Shown here piece after piece: positions 26,465-35,205 of a stretch of 64,000 nt of DNA. The stretch's first letter is position 1; each line of letters begins with the position of its first letter. The stretch spans positions 494,068 to 558,067 of the forward strand of contig NZ_LT630004.1 in NCBI RefSeq assembly GCF_900111815.1, given 5' to 3'. This DNA is from Bacillus massilinigeriensis (GTDB lineage Bacteria > Bacillota > Bacilli > Bacillales > Cytobacillaceae). The translations under genes were made by a program, and so were the position numbers. A model generated the notes under the pieces. That model searched no databases. It saw nothing but the letters and a program-made list of their open reading frames with translations, and was not told where the DNA came from.

Positions 26465-27022
26465 TTGGATCCAAAAGAGTTAAGCAATATGAGGTTGAAG
26501 CAAGTCGCTGTTACCAATGGGATTTTTTTAATAGCTTTTATCATCCTGTTTGTGGTTACTAGTGTTTTTACGATTACAACTTCACAATTCAACATTGTTC
26601 TAGGGGCAGTACTATTGCTTCAAAGTATTTATGGACTAATAAAAGGTGAAACTACAAAATCATTGATTCCGATTTTTGAAAGAGTAGCGAACTATGAAAA
26701 ACAAAAAATGGGGAGAGAATGGAATAAACAACAAAAAGTAAATAACATTAGTCGCTTAATATTAAGTTTTTTCCTCTTTTTTCAAGCTTATAGTTTAACA
26801 GACAATATCTTTGAATTTGACTACATGATAATGTTCATCATGACTTTCTTCATTTTAGTATTGATCAATATTAGTTTGATTTATCATTTTAGAAAGGTGG
26901 ATCGCTCCACCTCAGAAGCAGATTTGAAGGGATACACTCGGGATTCATACTTTTTTGGTATTGTTCTAGCAATAGTGTTCTTATTTCTAATGGTAGGCAT
27001 GATTGTTTTTTATCTTTTTTAG
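26465..27022 (+). CDS. Hypothetical four-helix membrane protein
   Basis: About 185 residues. Two N-terminal helices ('GIFLIAFIILFVVTSVFTI', 'FNIVLGAVLLLQSIYGLI') and two more near the middle and C-terminus, separated by a charged loop 'ERVANYEKQKMGREWNKQQK'. The start is uncertain. TTG 26465 has AAAGGTGGGG 5 nt upstream and is preferred. An ATG at 26402 overlaps the previous gene (ATGA) but has no ribosome-binding site and adds an unlikely N-terminus. It is probably cotranscribed with the preceding gene. Confidence 0.65.
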   Translation: MDPKELSNMRLKQVAVTNGIFLIAFIILFVVTSVFTITTSQFNIVLGAVLLLQSIYGLIKGETTKSLIPIFERVANYEKQKMGREWNKQQKVNNISRLILSFFLFFQAYSLTDNIFEFDYMIMFIMTFFILVLINISLIYHFRKVDRSTSEADLKGYTRDSYFFGIVLAIVFLFLMVGMIVFYLF

Positions 27023-27041
27023 GAGCGTGAGATTTATGAAT

Positions 27042-27080
27042 AAAACGCATGCTGTGAGTTTTCCTAGCATGCGCTTTTTA
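27042..27080. terminator. Bidirectional terminator between convergent genes
   Basis: CGCATGCT / AGCATGCG stem with AAAA before and CTTTTT after. It lies between the membrane-protein gene on plus and the MFS gene on minus. Confidence 0.82.
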
Positions 27081-28295
27081 TTAACCGCTTTTTGAAAATA
27101 AAGGCTTACGGGCTTGAGTAAAGGAAAAAACGAAGTGAAATACTCCAGGTAAAACGATTATCATCCCAACGATAGCATATATTTGGCGAGCGCTTAAGTC
27201 TAGTGGCGGAGAGGATGCGAATAGTATTCCAATCGGCATGGTCACCCGGAGGAAAAGCAATCGAACTGAGCTTAACTGGGTCAAACGATCTTTAGGAGCT
27301 TCACGTTGAAAAATTGCTGCGCTTTGGGCATTAAAAAGCGGAAAGAACATGCCTCCAAGCAGTTCACACACCCATGCAATTGGAACTGATTGTACGAAAA
27401 ACAAGCTTACGAAAGAAAGGCCGCCTCCAATCAAACCGAGGTACATCGTTTGGCAGGCTTTCGGCAGCTTTGTCAGCAGCACCATCCCGATAGCATAGCC
27501 GACTGGAAATGCCCCTGAAAAGATTGCATACTCCCAAGAGCGGCCATGAAGATCGCCGCGTATAAAAGGAACACTTAGCACCAGCGTTGCTCCTACAGCG
27601 AATTGAACTGTAGAAGAAAGAATCGTGAGTCGCAAAAGATGCGGATATTGAAAAAAGGTCCGATAGCCTTCCTTCATTTCTGTCCACCAGAATTTCTTTG
27701 TCCATGTAGCGATTTTCTTTGCGGTTGATGGAGGGATTCGTGAAAGTGCGAAAAAGCTAGCGAGGAACATAAGGGATGATAATCCGTATATGAAACGCAG
27801 AGGGATGACCAACAATAATAAGGCAACAGCACCCGGTGCGATAAAACTCATTAGTCGGATCGTTCCATCCAGCAGGCCATTTGCTTCAACAAGTTCTTTC
27901 TCTTTACATATATCAGGCAGAAGGGAAAAAGAGAGACTTGCGTAAATCGGCTGAAGCAAACCTAATATACACTGCAAGCCGAATAATCCTAATATCGGTC
28001 CTGTATCATTACCAGCTAAGTAGCCTGCCAGCGGTAATGTATAAGCTCCTGCACGAATCAATTGGATGTTTTGCAGCATTTTTTCCTTTCTAACATGGTT
28101 TAGAAACGGTGCGCTAATGCTTTGCAATAGGAGCGAAGGAATAAAGTAGATCAGCCAAAGTATGCCCATCAATTCCTTAGATCCTGTCAGTTCATAAAGC
28201 AGCAAGCCATTAATGATTCCCCCGGCAGCTCCGCCAAATTCTGAGACAATTTCGCCAAGCCAGAGTGCCTTGAACGATTTAGAGAGCTTTCTCAC
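27081..28295 (-). CDS. MFS transporter, drug-exporter type
   Basis: A major-facilitator permease of about 404 residues and twelve helices, similar in character to Bacillus multidrug-type exporters. The N-terminal 'FKALWLGEIVSEFGGAAGG' is typical of the class. An amphipathic loop 'KIATWTKKFWWTEMKEGYRT' separates the two halves. I prefer GTG 28295 ('MRKLSKSFKALWLGE') because TGGGGGT lies 6 nt upstream; an ATG at 28328 lacks a ribosome-binding site. The substrate cannot be told from sequence. Confidence 0.82.
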   Translation of the reverse strand: MRKLSKSFKALWLGEIVSEFGGAAGGIINGLLLYELTGSKELMGILWLIYFIPSLLLQSISAPFLNHVRKEKMLQNIQLIRAGAYTLPLAGYLAGNDTGPILGLFGLQCILGLLQPIYASLSFSLLPDICKEKELVEANGLLDGTIRLMSFIAPGAVALLLLVIPLRFIYGLSSLMFLASFFALSRIPPSTAKKIATWTKKFWWTEMKEGYRTFFQYPHLLRLTILSSTVQFAVGATLVLSVPFIRGDLHGRSWEYAIFSGAFPVGYAIGMVLLTKLPKACQTMYLGLIGGGLSFVSLFFVQSVPIAWVCELLGGMFFPLFNAQSAAIFQREAPKDRLTQLSSVRLLFLRVTMPIGILFASSPPLDLSARQIYAIVGMIIVLPGVFHFVFSFTQARKPLFSKSG

Positions 28296-28328
28296 TCTGT
28301 AACCCCCAGGTACTGAGGAAGTTGGCAT

Positions 28329-28812
28329 GGCGTTAAATTTTTCGAGTAGATTCTTTTATTCATAAATAAAGCCTCCAGAAGGGTATTAATATTATTCTAA
28401 TTTTATTGAAGATACAATTCAATTTATTTTGAATATATTTATACTTTCTCTCATTATCTTCAACAGTGAATGAAAAAATTCATTAGTATGAAGGAAGAAA
28501 AGTATCCTGGTGGAAACGTATTTTGTTGGGAAAACATACAATTGCCACATTAGCTAGGGTGATTAATAACAAATAATGTTGATTTTAGATTAATAGCATA
28601 CTATCATTGGTTTAACGTAGAAAAGGGACTTCAATTTAGGATGGACTATGGATAAAGAACGATATGACATAGTGGCGTCCAACTGAAATTCCGGGTAATT
28701 TAATTTGTAAAATTGGATTTTCAACATCAATACATATAATTTTGGCTTTTATTACCGATATAAGCTGTAGACGTTGTTAGGAATGAACAAATCGGAGTTT
28801 GGTGGGGATGTC
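28329..28812. other. Intergenic region, no gene recognised
   Basis: About 480 nt of AT-rich sequence between the divergent MFS gene and the Spo0E-like gene. It should contain both promoters, but none matches consensus well enough to call. Confidence 0.5.
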
Positions 28813-29049
28813 ATGTTTTTATCTAGTGTGTTTGGCGAGGTAAACTTGAGTGAGGCTATTGAAATGAAACGCAAACAATTATTGGATTGCATTCAAACAT
28901 ACGGGTTGAATCATAAAAAGACGATCGGTATAAGCACAGACTTAGATGAATTAATCCTTACACACCAAAGAATAAACTTTCAATCAAGCATGAGTAATAA
29001 GAGTAATCATTCCGTTTCGCACAGAGAAAAATATTATGCAGAAGAGTAA
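28813..29049 (+). CDS. Spo0E-family aspartyl-phosphate phosphatase (second copy)
   Basis: About 78 residues. 'LSEAIEMKRKQLLDCIQTYG' forms the first helix and 'GISTDLDELILTHQR' carries the Spo0E-family SxDLDxLI motif. The tail 'SSMSNKSNHSVSHREKYYAE' is longer and more polar than in the copy at 3726. ATG 28813 is chosen for GGTGGGGA 4-11 nt upstream. Expected to remove phosphate from Spo0A or a related response regulator. Confidence 0.78.
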   Translation: MFLSSVFGEVNLSEAIEMKRKQLLDCIQTYGLNHKKTIGISTDLDELILTHQRINFQSSMSNKSNHSVSHREKYYAEE

Positions 29050-29077
29050 AAGTCTGTGGTAAGCAGGCTTTTTTATT
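29048..29077 (+). terminator. Weak terminator after the Spo0E-like gene
   Basis: AAGTCTG / CAGGCTT stem with mismatches, 6-nt loop, then TTTTTA. It overlaps the stop codon. Confidence 0.55.
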
Positions 29078-29121
29078 TCAGTGAAACTGTTTAATTTTAC
29101 TGATTTTCAATATCACGATGC

Positions 29122-29293
29122 ATGAAGCATAATAAAAAAGATGAAAATGCCATTTCTCGAGCGGAGCTGACAAAGAAAGAAGAACAACTGCTGGAGGCTG
29201 TCGCCGGAAATGACGTTCTAGTTTTTGGTTTCACCGTAGATGCCGTCGGGGGATTTTTACATTGATCCAAAAGGAATTATGGAAGAGATATAG
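29122..29293 (+). pseudogene. Frameshifted small gene
   Basis: A frame from ATG 29122 encodes 'MKHNKKDENAISRAELTKKE' and 'EQLLEAVAGNDVLVFGFTVD', then ends at 29265 after 'AVGGFLH'. In the neighbouring frame the text resumes as 'PSGDFYIDPKGIMEEI' and stops at 29293. The change of frame near 29243-29251 (GTCGGGGGA, a G run) suggests a one-base indel in a gene of about 57 residues. There is no ribosome-binding site. The family is not recognised. Confidence 0.5.
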
Positions 29294-29354
29294 AACATCT
29301 AGATGCAATCTATCTCTTAAAGCGTAAATTTCTTAAATAAGGAGTTGGCTAGGA

Positions 29355-29903
29355 ATGAAGCATGCTTTCGTCATCGGTGGGACTGGTATGTTGGCGGATG
29401 TATCGCTATGGTTGGTGGAAAGTGGCTATAAAGTTTCCGTCCTTGCGCGCAACTCTGAAAAAATGCAGCGTTTAATCGATGCTGCACCAAACAAAGATAA
29501 TGTGATACCTGTGCTGGTTGACTATGAAAATGACCGTGAGTTGCGGGAATCATTAGAAAGTCTGATGACAGAGCATGGATCTGTAGACCTTGTTGTGGCT
29601 TGGGTGCATGCTGTAGCGCCTCAGGCTTTGCCTTCTGTTATTGATGTGGTTAAAAAAGCAGGAAGCAAATTGGACCTTTACCATGTCCTTGGGAGCAGCC
29701 AAAACTTATCGAAGGTCAGGCAAAGCCTGCACCTAAATGAAAACTGCCGCTACCATCAAATCCAGCTTGGTTTTATCCTTGAAGGAAATCGTTCGAGATG
29801 GCTTACAAACGAGGAAATTGCAGCAGGCGTCATACAGGGAGTATTAGAAAAGAAAAAAATCCATGTGGTAGGGCAATTGGAGCCAAAGGAAAGGATGCCG
29901 TGA
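29355..29903 (+). CDS. Short Rossmann-fold (SDR-like) protein
   Basis: 182 residues starting 'MKHAFVIGGTGMLADVSLWL', with the nucleotide-binding GGTGM loop and the dinucleotide-fold strand-helix pattern ('GYKVSVLARN'). It lacks the SDR catalytic YxxxK and is shorter than full SDR enzymes (about 250), so it may be a binding or NmrA-like short form. Ribosome-binding site AAGGAG precedes the ATG. The DinB-like gene follows 92 nt on. Confidence 0.8.
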   Translation: MKHAFVIGGTGMLADVSLWLVESGYKVSVLARNSEKMQRLIDAAPNKDNVIPVLVDYENDRELRESLESLMTEHGSVDLVVAWVHAVAPQALPSVIDVVKKAGSKLDLYHVLGSSQNLSKVRQSLHLNENCRYHQIQLGFILEGNRSRWLTNEEIAAGVIQGVLEKKKIHVVGQLEPKERMP

Positions 29904-29995
29904 CTCTTGTTTAAGAGCAGGAATTAGTTTTTGCGCCCTTTGGAATAGAGAATCTAAAAAGCTTTTCTATTGAAATGTATAGGAGGGGAACAATC

Positions 29996-30466
29996 ATGAG
30001 TTTCCGTACTGCGGCTGTTTTGCATCAAATAGAAGTTGCACTCAATAGCATAGGAGAAATGGTTATGCTGCTAGAGGAAGAGGATTTGAAGGTTAGGCCC
30101 CTGTCTGATAAGCGGTCGGTTGGTGAATTGCTGGCGCACATTGCGGAAATATGCGAAGCGGACTGGCGGATTGCGAATGGAGCAACGAAAGAAGAAATGG
30201 AAGAATACTATTCCAAGAGGGGAAACGTGGATAAAGGAAGTGTGATAAAGGCTATTGAGGCCAATTTCACAGCCCTGCAGGAAAGGTATACCATTTTTAC
30301 AGAAGAGGAGCTTGCCCAGCAAATCACTGCTTATTGGGGAGTGACATATACCAGGTACGAGTGGCTGTTGGAGATATTGGCGCACCTCTACCATCACCGC
30401 GGCCAACTTCATGCCATGATACTGTATTGCTGCGGAAAGGAATGTCCTGTTAGGCTGTTTGATTGA
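29996..30466 (+). CDS. DinB-family putative metal-dependent protein
   Basis: 156 residues of the DinB/YfiT four-helix-bundle superfamily. Likely metal ligands are the His in 'VGELLAHIAEICEADW' and the two in 'ILAHLYHHRGQLHAM'. Members are thiol-S-transferase-like or unknown. The ATG at 29996 has AGGAGGGGAACAATC upstream; an in-frame ATG 21 nt earlier lies before the ribosome-binding site and is rejected. Confidence 0.85.
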   Translation: MSFRTAAVLHQIEVALNSIGEMVMLLEEEDLKVRPLSDKRSVGELLAHIAEICEADWRIANGATKEEMEEYYSKRGNVDKGSVIKAIEANFTALQERYTIFTEEELAQQITAYWGVTYTRYEWLLEILAHLYHHRGQLHAMILYCCGKECPVRLFD

Positions 30467-30603
30467 GATTCCCACCCCTAAACTAACCCCTGATAGCCAT
30501 ATTTAATGTTAGAAAGCGATTTGGAGCCTTTCTAAGCTCTGCCCACTAAGAAACATGGGGCTGGGACAAGCACTAAAGAAAATGATAGGCTGCCATAATC
30601 ATA

Positions 30604-30638
30604 AAGGATTGGACCCCAGGGTCCAATCCTTTTAAAAC
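30604..30638. terminator. Bidirectional terminator
   Basis: AGGATTGGACCC / GGGTCCAATCCT stem with a tiny CA loop and TTTTAAAA after. It sits just beyond the 3' end of the PepSY gene on the minus strand and downstream of the DinB gene. Confidence 0.85.
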
Positions 30639-30639
30639 T

Positions 30640-31992
30640 TTAATGATTCGCTGTTATTTGTTTTCTTTTGGCAGCTGTAAGAATTCCTTCTAACAATAGG
30701 GCAATAATCAATGATATTCCGAATAATGGCATGATGATTCCGAGTACTGCCATGATTGCGATAAAGCTAATTGAAACTCTAGCAGTTGTTTTTGGCGGTG
30801 CGGAGAACAAACTGGCTTTTTTCCGCGTCAGCCATGTTTTCACACCCCAATACAGAACGAGAAGAAAGCCGAGGCAGACTGCTAGGTTGATGATTTTATT
30901 TGGCCAGCCAAATAAATGACCTTCGTGCAATGGAATTCCCCATGTGAACCACTTGGCAAGGATTCCGTATTCATCGTAGCCGACTTTGCCGAGAAGTTTT
31001 CCGCTATACTGGTCAAAGTATGCAGTGACTTCGGCGGCAGGGCTGACATCCAAGCCAGTGATGCCAGTATTGCTGCTTTTGGCGACAGTGTAGACTTCAT
31101 CTTCCGCTTGGGGTAGCACGATGGAATACGGCTTTGCAATCTTCGCTTCTTGCGCTGATTTCATTAACTGTTCTACTTTTATCGTTTTGCTGTTAGCTGT
31201 TGTCATGCCATGGCCATTATGGTGAGCATGAGGGTCATCAGATGAAGGTGCTTCGTTTTTGCGGGTTGCCCAAGGAACTTCACTACTTTCCGACGTTGGC
31301 GGCTGCTGTGCCAATACTGGAAATCCAATCGAAGGATGTTCCTGCGAAGCAGAGTAAATGAAGTTGCCCATGAACGCGGACCAAGGTAATCCGGTAAAAA
31401 TGATTGCGATCATCGGAATAGTGATAATTATGCCCGTAAGAGCGTGATACTTTTTGTTTCTCTGATTCTTCGTACTGTCCTGCTTTTTCCGCAGAGCATT
31501 TCCTTTTAGTGACATGTAAACACCAGAAATTAATAGAAAAATCGCCCAGCAGGCAGCAAGTTCCACGAGATAGTTGACCACCGTTCCACCCACAAACAAG
31601 GAACTGTGGAGATTTCGCATGATGTTCGAGAACGTGTATGCAGCATTTTGGTCGCCGACAATTTGGTTGTTCTCGTCTAAAAACAGGTACTTTTGGTCGC
31701 CTTCCTCATTGGAAAGAGTGAGGCGCTTATTGTAGGGATCGTCGAGTACGATTACTTTAGAAAGAGAGTATCCCTTGTTCTCCTCAACAGCCTTGGCAAT
31801 TCCTTCGTCTATCGATAGCTTTTCTTCCACTTTGCTTTTTCCAAAGAAAACATCGTCATACAAATTGTCTTCCACATCATTATAAAATAAGTAACCGATT
31901 CCGCTGATCGTCAATGTGATCAATAGCGGCATCATAAAGAGTGCGGCATAAAAATGCCAACGCCAGAATCGATTGTATAACCCCTTTTTCAC
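30640..31992 (-). CDS. PepSY-associated TM-domain protein (PiuB-like)
   Basis: 450 residues with a PepSY_TM architecture: an N-terminal helix 'FWRWHFYAALFMMPLLITL', PepSY-like soluble segments (about 50-110 and 270-330), central helices, and 'WGIPLHEGHLFGWPNKIINL' near the C-terminus. The loop at about 250-262 is His-rich ('DDPHAHHNGHGM'), suggesting metal binding. Relatives include iron- or haem-regulated membrane reductases. The start is GTG with AAGGGGG about 10 nt upstream; AAGGTGAA directly abuts it. No Fur box was seen. Confidence 0.85.
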   Translation of the reverse strand: MKKGLYNRFWRWHFYAALFMMPLLITLTISGIGYLFYNDVEDNLYDDVFFGKSKVEEKLSIDEGIAKAVEENKGYSLSKVIVLDDPYNKRLTLSNEEGDQKYLFLDENNQIVGDQNAAYTFSNIMRNLHSSLFVGGTVVNYLVELAACWAIFLLISGVYMSLKGNALRKKQDSTKNQRNKKYHALTGIIITIPMIAIIFTGLPWSAFMGNFIYSASQEHPSIGFPVLAQQPPTSESSEVPWATRKNEAPSSDDPHAHHNGHGMTTANSKTIKVEQLMKSAQEAKIAKPYSIVLPQAEDEVYTVAKSSNTGITGLDVSPAAEVTAYFDQYSGKLLGKVGYDEYGILAKWFTWGIPLHEGHLFGWPNKIINLAVCLGFLLVLYWGVKTWLTRKKASLFSAPPKTTARVSISFIAIMAVLGIIMPLFGISLIIALLLEGILTAAKRKQITANH

Positions 31993-32244
31993 TTCACCTT
32001 ATCCCCCTTGTGCAAATGTTGTTAATAGGACGCAATACCGCGCGGGTTATTGAAAAATCAACCTTTATTGCAGAATCAAGCAATATTTGCGGCTGTTTTA
32101 TTTTAAAAGGTAATGGTGAAATTTAAGTGAAATAGCGGAAAATTTTTCGAATAAGTTGCAATTACTATTTCGCTGATTCAACCGAGAAATCGAGTTATTC
32201 TGCTAAAATACACAATCGTGGAATTAACATCGGATCCAAAACAA

Positions 32245-32267
32245 AAACCCCTCGCAATGAGGGGTTA
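32245..32267 (-). terminator. Terminator of the NSS transporter gene
   Basis: On the minus strand, AACCCCTC / GAGGGGTT with a 5-nt loop then TTTGT. It begins 6 nt after the transporter stop. Confidence 0.82.
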
Positions 32268-32272
32268 CAAGA

Positions 32273-33619
32273 TCATCCTGCAAACCATGGCCATAGCATG
32301 ATTACGAGGATGGCTGCCGGGCTGAGATAGCAGACGCTGAAGCGCCAGAGTGGAATCATTTTTTTTATAAATGAATTTGTTCCAAGCTCCTGCTCGACAA
32401 TGGCGCGGTCCAGTCGGAATCCGGCGAAGATGGACATGAGCAGTGCGCCGATTGGCATGAGCACATTTGAAACAGTGTAATCGGCCAGATCAAAAAATGT
32501 TCTGTCCAGCATTTTAACATCGCCAAGTACGCCAAACGATAAAGCGGAAGGGATGCCGACAAGCGCGATGAAAAAGGTAGAGAGCATCGCTGTTTTCTGC
32601 TTTTGCTTCATTCCTGCGCCTGGCTTTGAATCCGTCAAAGCGGAGACAACAACTTCCAGCATTGCGATGGATGAGGTGATGGAAGCGAAGGCGAACAGCA
32701 GGAAGAATAACGTCAGAAAGATGCCGCCGAAGCTGATCTGGTCGAACACAGTTGGAAGGACGATGAACAATAGCGACGGTCCTTCAGCAGGGTCGAGTCC
32801 GGCAGCAAAAACTGCTGGGAAGATAGCAAATCCTGCAAGAAGAGAAACGATTACGTTCAAGGCAACAATCCAGCCTGCGGAGCGGTTGATTTGGCCGTGC
32901 TCCCTCATATAGGAAGCATAGGTGAGCATCGCCGAAACCCCGAGCGACAACGAGAAGAATGCTTGTCCGAGTGCACTAAGGACAGCATCGCTGCTAATGG
33001 CGCTGAAATCAGGTTTTAAGAAGAAGCGCACACCATCCATTGCCCCATCAAGCGTGACAGAGCGGATGACCAGCACCATGAAACATAGAAATAAGAGCGG
33101 CATCATGATTTTGCTGATTTTCTCGATACCCGATTGAACCCCGCGCAGCACGATGGCAAGCGTCAGTCCGAGGAAGAGCAATTGGCCTGAAATAGCGTAC
33201 AGCGGATTTCCTGAAACGGCACCGAACAATTCTCCAAGTGCTTCTGTGCCAATCCCGCTGACTTTTCCGGCGAGGGATAATCCTGTGTAGACAAGCACCC
33301 ACCCGCCAATGACACTATAGAACGATAGGAGCAGGAAGCATGCGGCAACTCCCAGCCCGCCGACGAAGGTCCATTTTTTGTGTCCAAGAGTGGAGAATGC
33401 ACGGAGCGCTGTCTGCCCGCTAGTGCGCCCAATCAGAAATTCCGCGATCAGGACAGGCAAGCCGAGCATCAGTGTAAAAAGTAAAAATAAAAGCAAAAAC
33501 GCGCCGCCCCCGTTTGTTCCCGTTGTATAAGGAAACTTCCAGATAGCGCCGAGACCGATGGCCGATCCAGCGGCGGCAAGAATGAAGCCGATTTTTGAAG
33601 CCCAAGCATTTCCCTTGAT
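32273..33619 (-). CDS. Sodium-dependent transporter, NSS/SNF family
   Basis: Sodium-coupled neurotransmitter-transporter-family carrier, likely for an amino acid. Eleven to twelve helices with the family Na+-site signature in helix 1, 'GFILAAAGSAIGLGAIWKFP', and 'NGGGAFLLLFLLFTLMLGLP' in helix 2. The start is puzzling: homologues begin just before 'WASKIGF', but the only in-frame canonical start is TTG 33664, with no ribosome-binding site. A good one (AGAGGGTG) lies 7 nt upstream of an ATC at 33619, used here, giving about 448 residues. It lies downstream of the SCIFF genes behind a terminator. Confidence 0.85.
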   Translation of the reverse strand: MKGNAWASKIGFILAAAGSAIGLGAIWKFPYTTGTNGGGAFLLLFLLFTLMLGLPVLIAEFLIGRTSGQTALRAFSTLGHKKWTFVGGLGVAACFLLLSFYSVIGGWVLVYTGLSLAGKVSGIGTEALGELFGAVSGNPLYAISGQLLFLGLTLAIVLRGVQSGIEKISKIMMPLLFLCFMVLVIRSVTLDGAMDGVRFFLKPDFSAISSDAVLSALGQAFFSLSLGVSAMLTYASYMREHGQINRSAGWIVALNVIVSLLAGFAIFPAVFAAGLDPAEGPSLLFIVLPTVFDQISFGGIFLTLFFLLFAFASITSSIAMLEVVVSALTDSKPGAGMKQKQKTAMLSTFFIALVGIPSALSFGVLGDVKMLDRTFFDLADYTVSNVLMPIGALLMSIFAGFRLDRAIVEQELGTNSFIKKMIPLWRFSVCYLSPAAILVIMLWPWFAG

Positions 33620-33689
33620 GGCACAACACCCTCTTTCGTAAAAATTATTTCTATTGTATAGCAATAAAGGGGAAGAGTCACTACTTTAC

Positions 33690-33734
33690 AAAAAGGCCGG
33701 GCACCGTCCAAATTTTGGACGTGCTCCGGCCTTG
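33690..33734. terminator. Strong bidirectional terminator after scfB
   Basis: AAGGCCGGGCACCGTCCAAA pairs with TTTGGACGTGCTCCGGCCTT, about 19 bp with two mismatches. It lies 15 nt past the maturase stop and upstream of the NSS gene, so the transporter is a separate unit. Confidence 0.85.
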
Positions 33735-33748
33735 GGATTGTTCTTTTT

Positions 33749-35140
33749 TTAGACAGGCGTACTTTCCTGTTCCATTACCCTGATGGATTCCGCCACTTTG
33801 ACCATCATCGAGCATTCGACCCGCTTGCGAAAAACGTTGCAGCTGAAATCGTATGTTCCGTTGAGAGAGCCTGTGGCGTGCAAGGCATTGGCAGGGCAGC
33901 CGCCGCTGCAGTAAAGCTTTGCCCAGCAATCTTGGCATTCCGGTTTCGCGTAGCAATTGCTCTCTTTGAACTCGCATTGAATGCCTTGTTTCGTGATTCC
34001 GTCCCAGATGTTTCCCATGCTGTATTCCGTATCTCCAACGAACTGATGGCAAGGGAAGAGCTCACCCCATGGTGTAACTGCAAGATATTCTGTTCCTGAG
34101 CCGCAGCCGGAAATTCGTTTTTGAATGCACGGTCCTTCCGACAGGTCAAGCATGTAATGGTAAAAAGTAAAAGGACGGCCTTCTTCGCCGCGCTTCAGCA
34201 TTTCCTCTGCAAGAATCTCGTACTGCCGGTAAATTTCCGATAGATCCTTTTCCGTCAAGGCATACGTCTCCTTAGGGTCGCAGATAACCGGCTCCATTGA
34301 AAGCTTATCAAAACCTAGGTCGGCAATATGGAAAATATCGTTCGTAAAATCGATATTGTGCTTTGTGTAAGTGCCGCGGACGTAGTACTCCTTGTCGCCG
34401 CGCTTTTCAATGAATCGTTGGAATTTCGGAACGATATGGTCATAGCTGCCTTTTCCGTTAGCAGTCTTGCGGAGCCTGTCGTGAACTTCTTTTCTGCCGT
34501 CAAGACTGAGGACAACATTGTACATTTCTTCGTTAAGGTAATCGGTAACCTCGTCGTTCAGCAGCATGCCGTTTGTTGTAAAAGTAAATCGGAAGTTTTT
34601 CTTCGCTTCCTTTTCTTTGCTTCTGGCGTAAGCAACGACTGCTTGCACCGTTTTCCAGGCCATCATCGGCTCGCCGCCGAAAAAGTCGATATCGAGATTT
34701 CGATGATGCCCGGAGTTTTCGATAAGGAAGTCGATGGCGCGCTTGCCGACTTCTTCGCTCATGACAGCGCGATCACCGCTGTATTTTCCTTGGCTCGCAA
34801 AACAATATTCGCACGAAAGATTACATGTATGCGCAACGTTTAGGCAAAGCGCTTTAATGTAGGTTTTCCGCTTTTTTAAATCGAGGGAGAGATCCTTGAA
34901 CTCGTCATCCGTGAACAGCTGTCCGTCCTTCACAAGTTCTGCAACGTCAGCAATCGTTTCCCTTATTTCTGCTTCCGTAATACTAGGATGATGGTTGAGC
35001 ATCATTGATGTCATTGTGTCTGCATCGTTATCTTCATAGAGAGCGATGATGTCGTAGGCCAGATCGTCCACGACATGGACTGAACCGCTGTAAGTGTCCA
35101 TTACGATGTTATAGCCATTTAGTTTATATTGATGAATCAT
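33749..35140 (-). CDS. scfB: SCIFF peptide maturase (radical SAM, SPASM domain)
   Basis: Radical SAM enzyme that installs a thioether cross-link in the SCIFF peptide. From ATG 35140 (AAAAGGAG upstream) it is 463 residues. An N-terminal precursor-recognition (RRE-like) region 'MIHQYKLNGYNIVMDTYSGS' is followed by the radical-SAM motif C106-x3-C110-x2-C113 ('CNLSCEYC'), 'DIDFFGGEPMMAW' and 'TTNGMLL'. The Cys-rich SPASM/twitch end ('GCGSGTEYLAVTPWGELFPC', 'CYAKPECQDCWAKLYCSGGC') binds auxiliary Fe-S clusters. The matching precursor lies directly upstream. The frame is open a further 75 codons upstream, through the hairpin and the precursor in another frame, which is not coding. Confidence 0.93.
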   Translation of the reverse strand: MIHQYKLNGYNIVMDTYSGSVHVVDDLAYDIIALYEDNDADTMTSMMLNHHPSITEAEIRETIADVAELVKDGQLFTDDEFKDLSLDLKKRKTYIKALCLNVAHTCNLSCEYCFASQGKYSGDRAVMSEEVGKRAIDFLIENSGHHRNLDIDFFGGEPMMAWKTVQAVVAYARSKEKEAKKNFRFTFTTNGMLLNDEVTDYLNEEMYNVVLSLDGRKEVHDRLRKTANGKGSYDHIVPKFQRFIEKRGDKEYYVRGTYTKHNIDFTNDIFHIADLGFDKLSMEPVICDPKETYALTEKDLSEIYRQYEILAEEMLKRGEEGRPFTFYHYMLDLSEGPCIQKRISGCGSGTEYLAVTPWGELFPCHQFVGDTEYSMGNIWDGITKQGIQCEFKESNCYAKPECQDCWAKLYCSGGCPANALHATGSLNGTYDFSCNVFRKRVECSMMVKVAESIRVMEQESTPV

Positions 35141-35160
35141 ACTGAACTCCTTTTGATGAT

Positions 35161-35197
35161 AAAAATGGCCGCCCACCTGGAATGCAGCTGGGCGGCA
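35161..35197 (-). promoter_or_regulatory. Attenuator hairpin between scfA and scfB
   Basis: On the minus strand, GCCGCCCA pairs with TGGGCGGC (12-13-nt loop partly paired as CAGCTG..), followed by ATTTTTATC. It lies between the precursor stop and the maturase ribosome-binding site, so it should act as a partial terminator that gives more peptide than enzyme mRNA. Confidence 0.75.
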
Positions 35198-35205
35198 AGT
35201 GTTTC

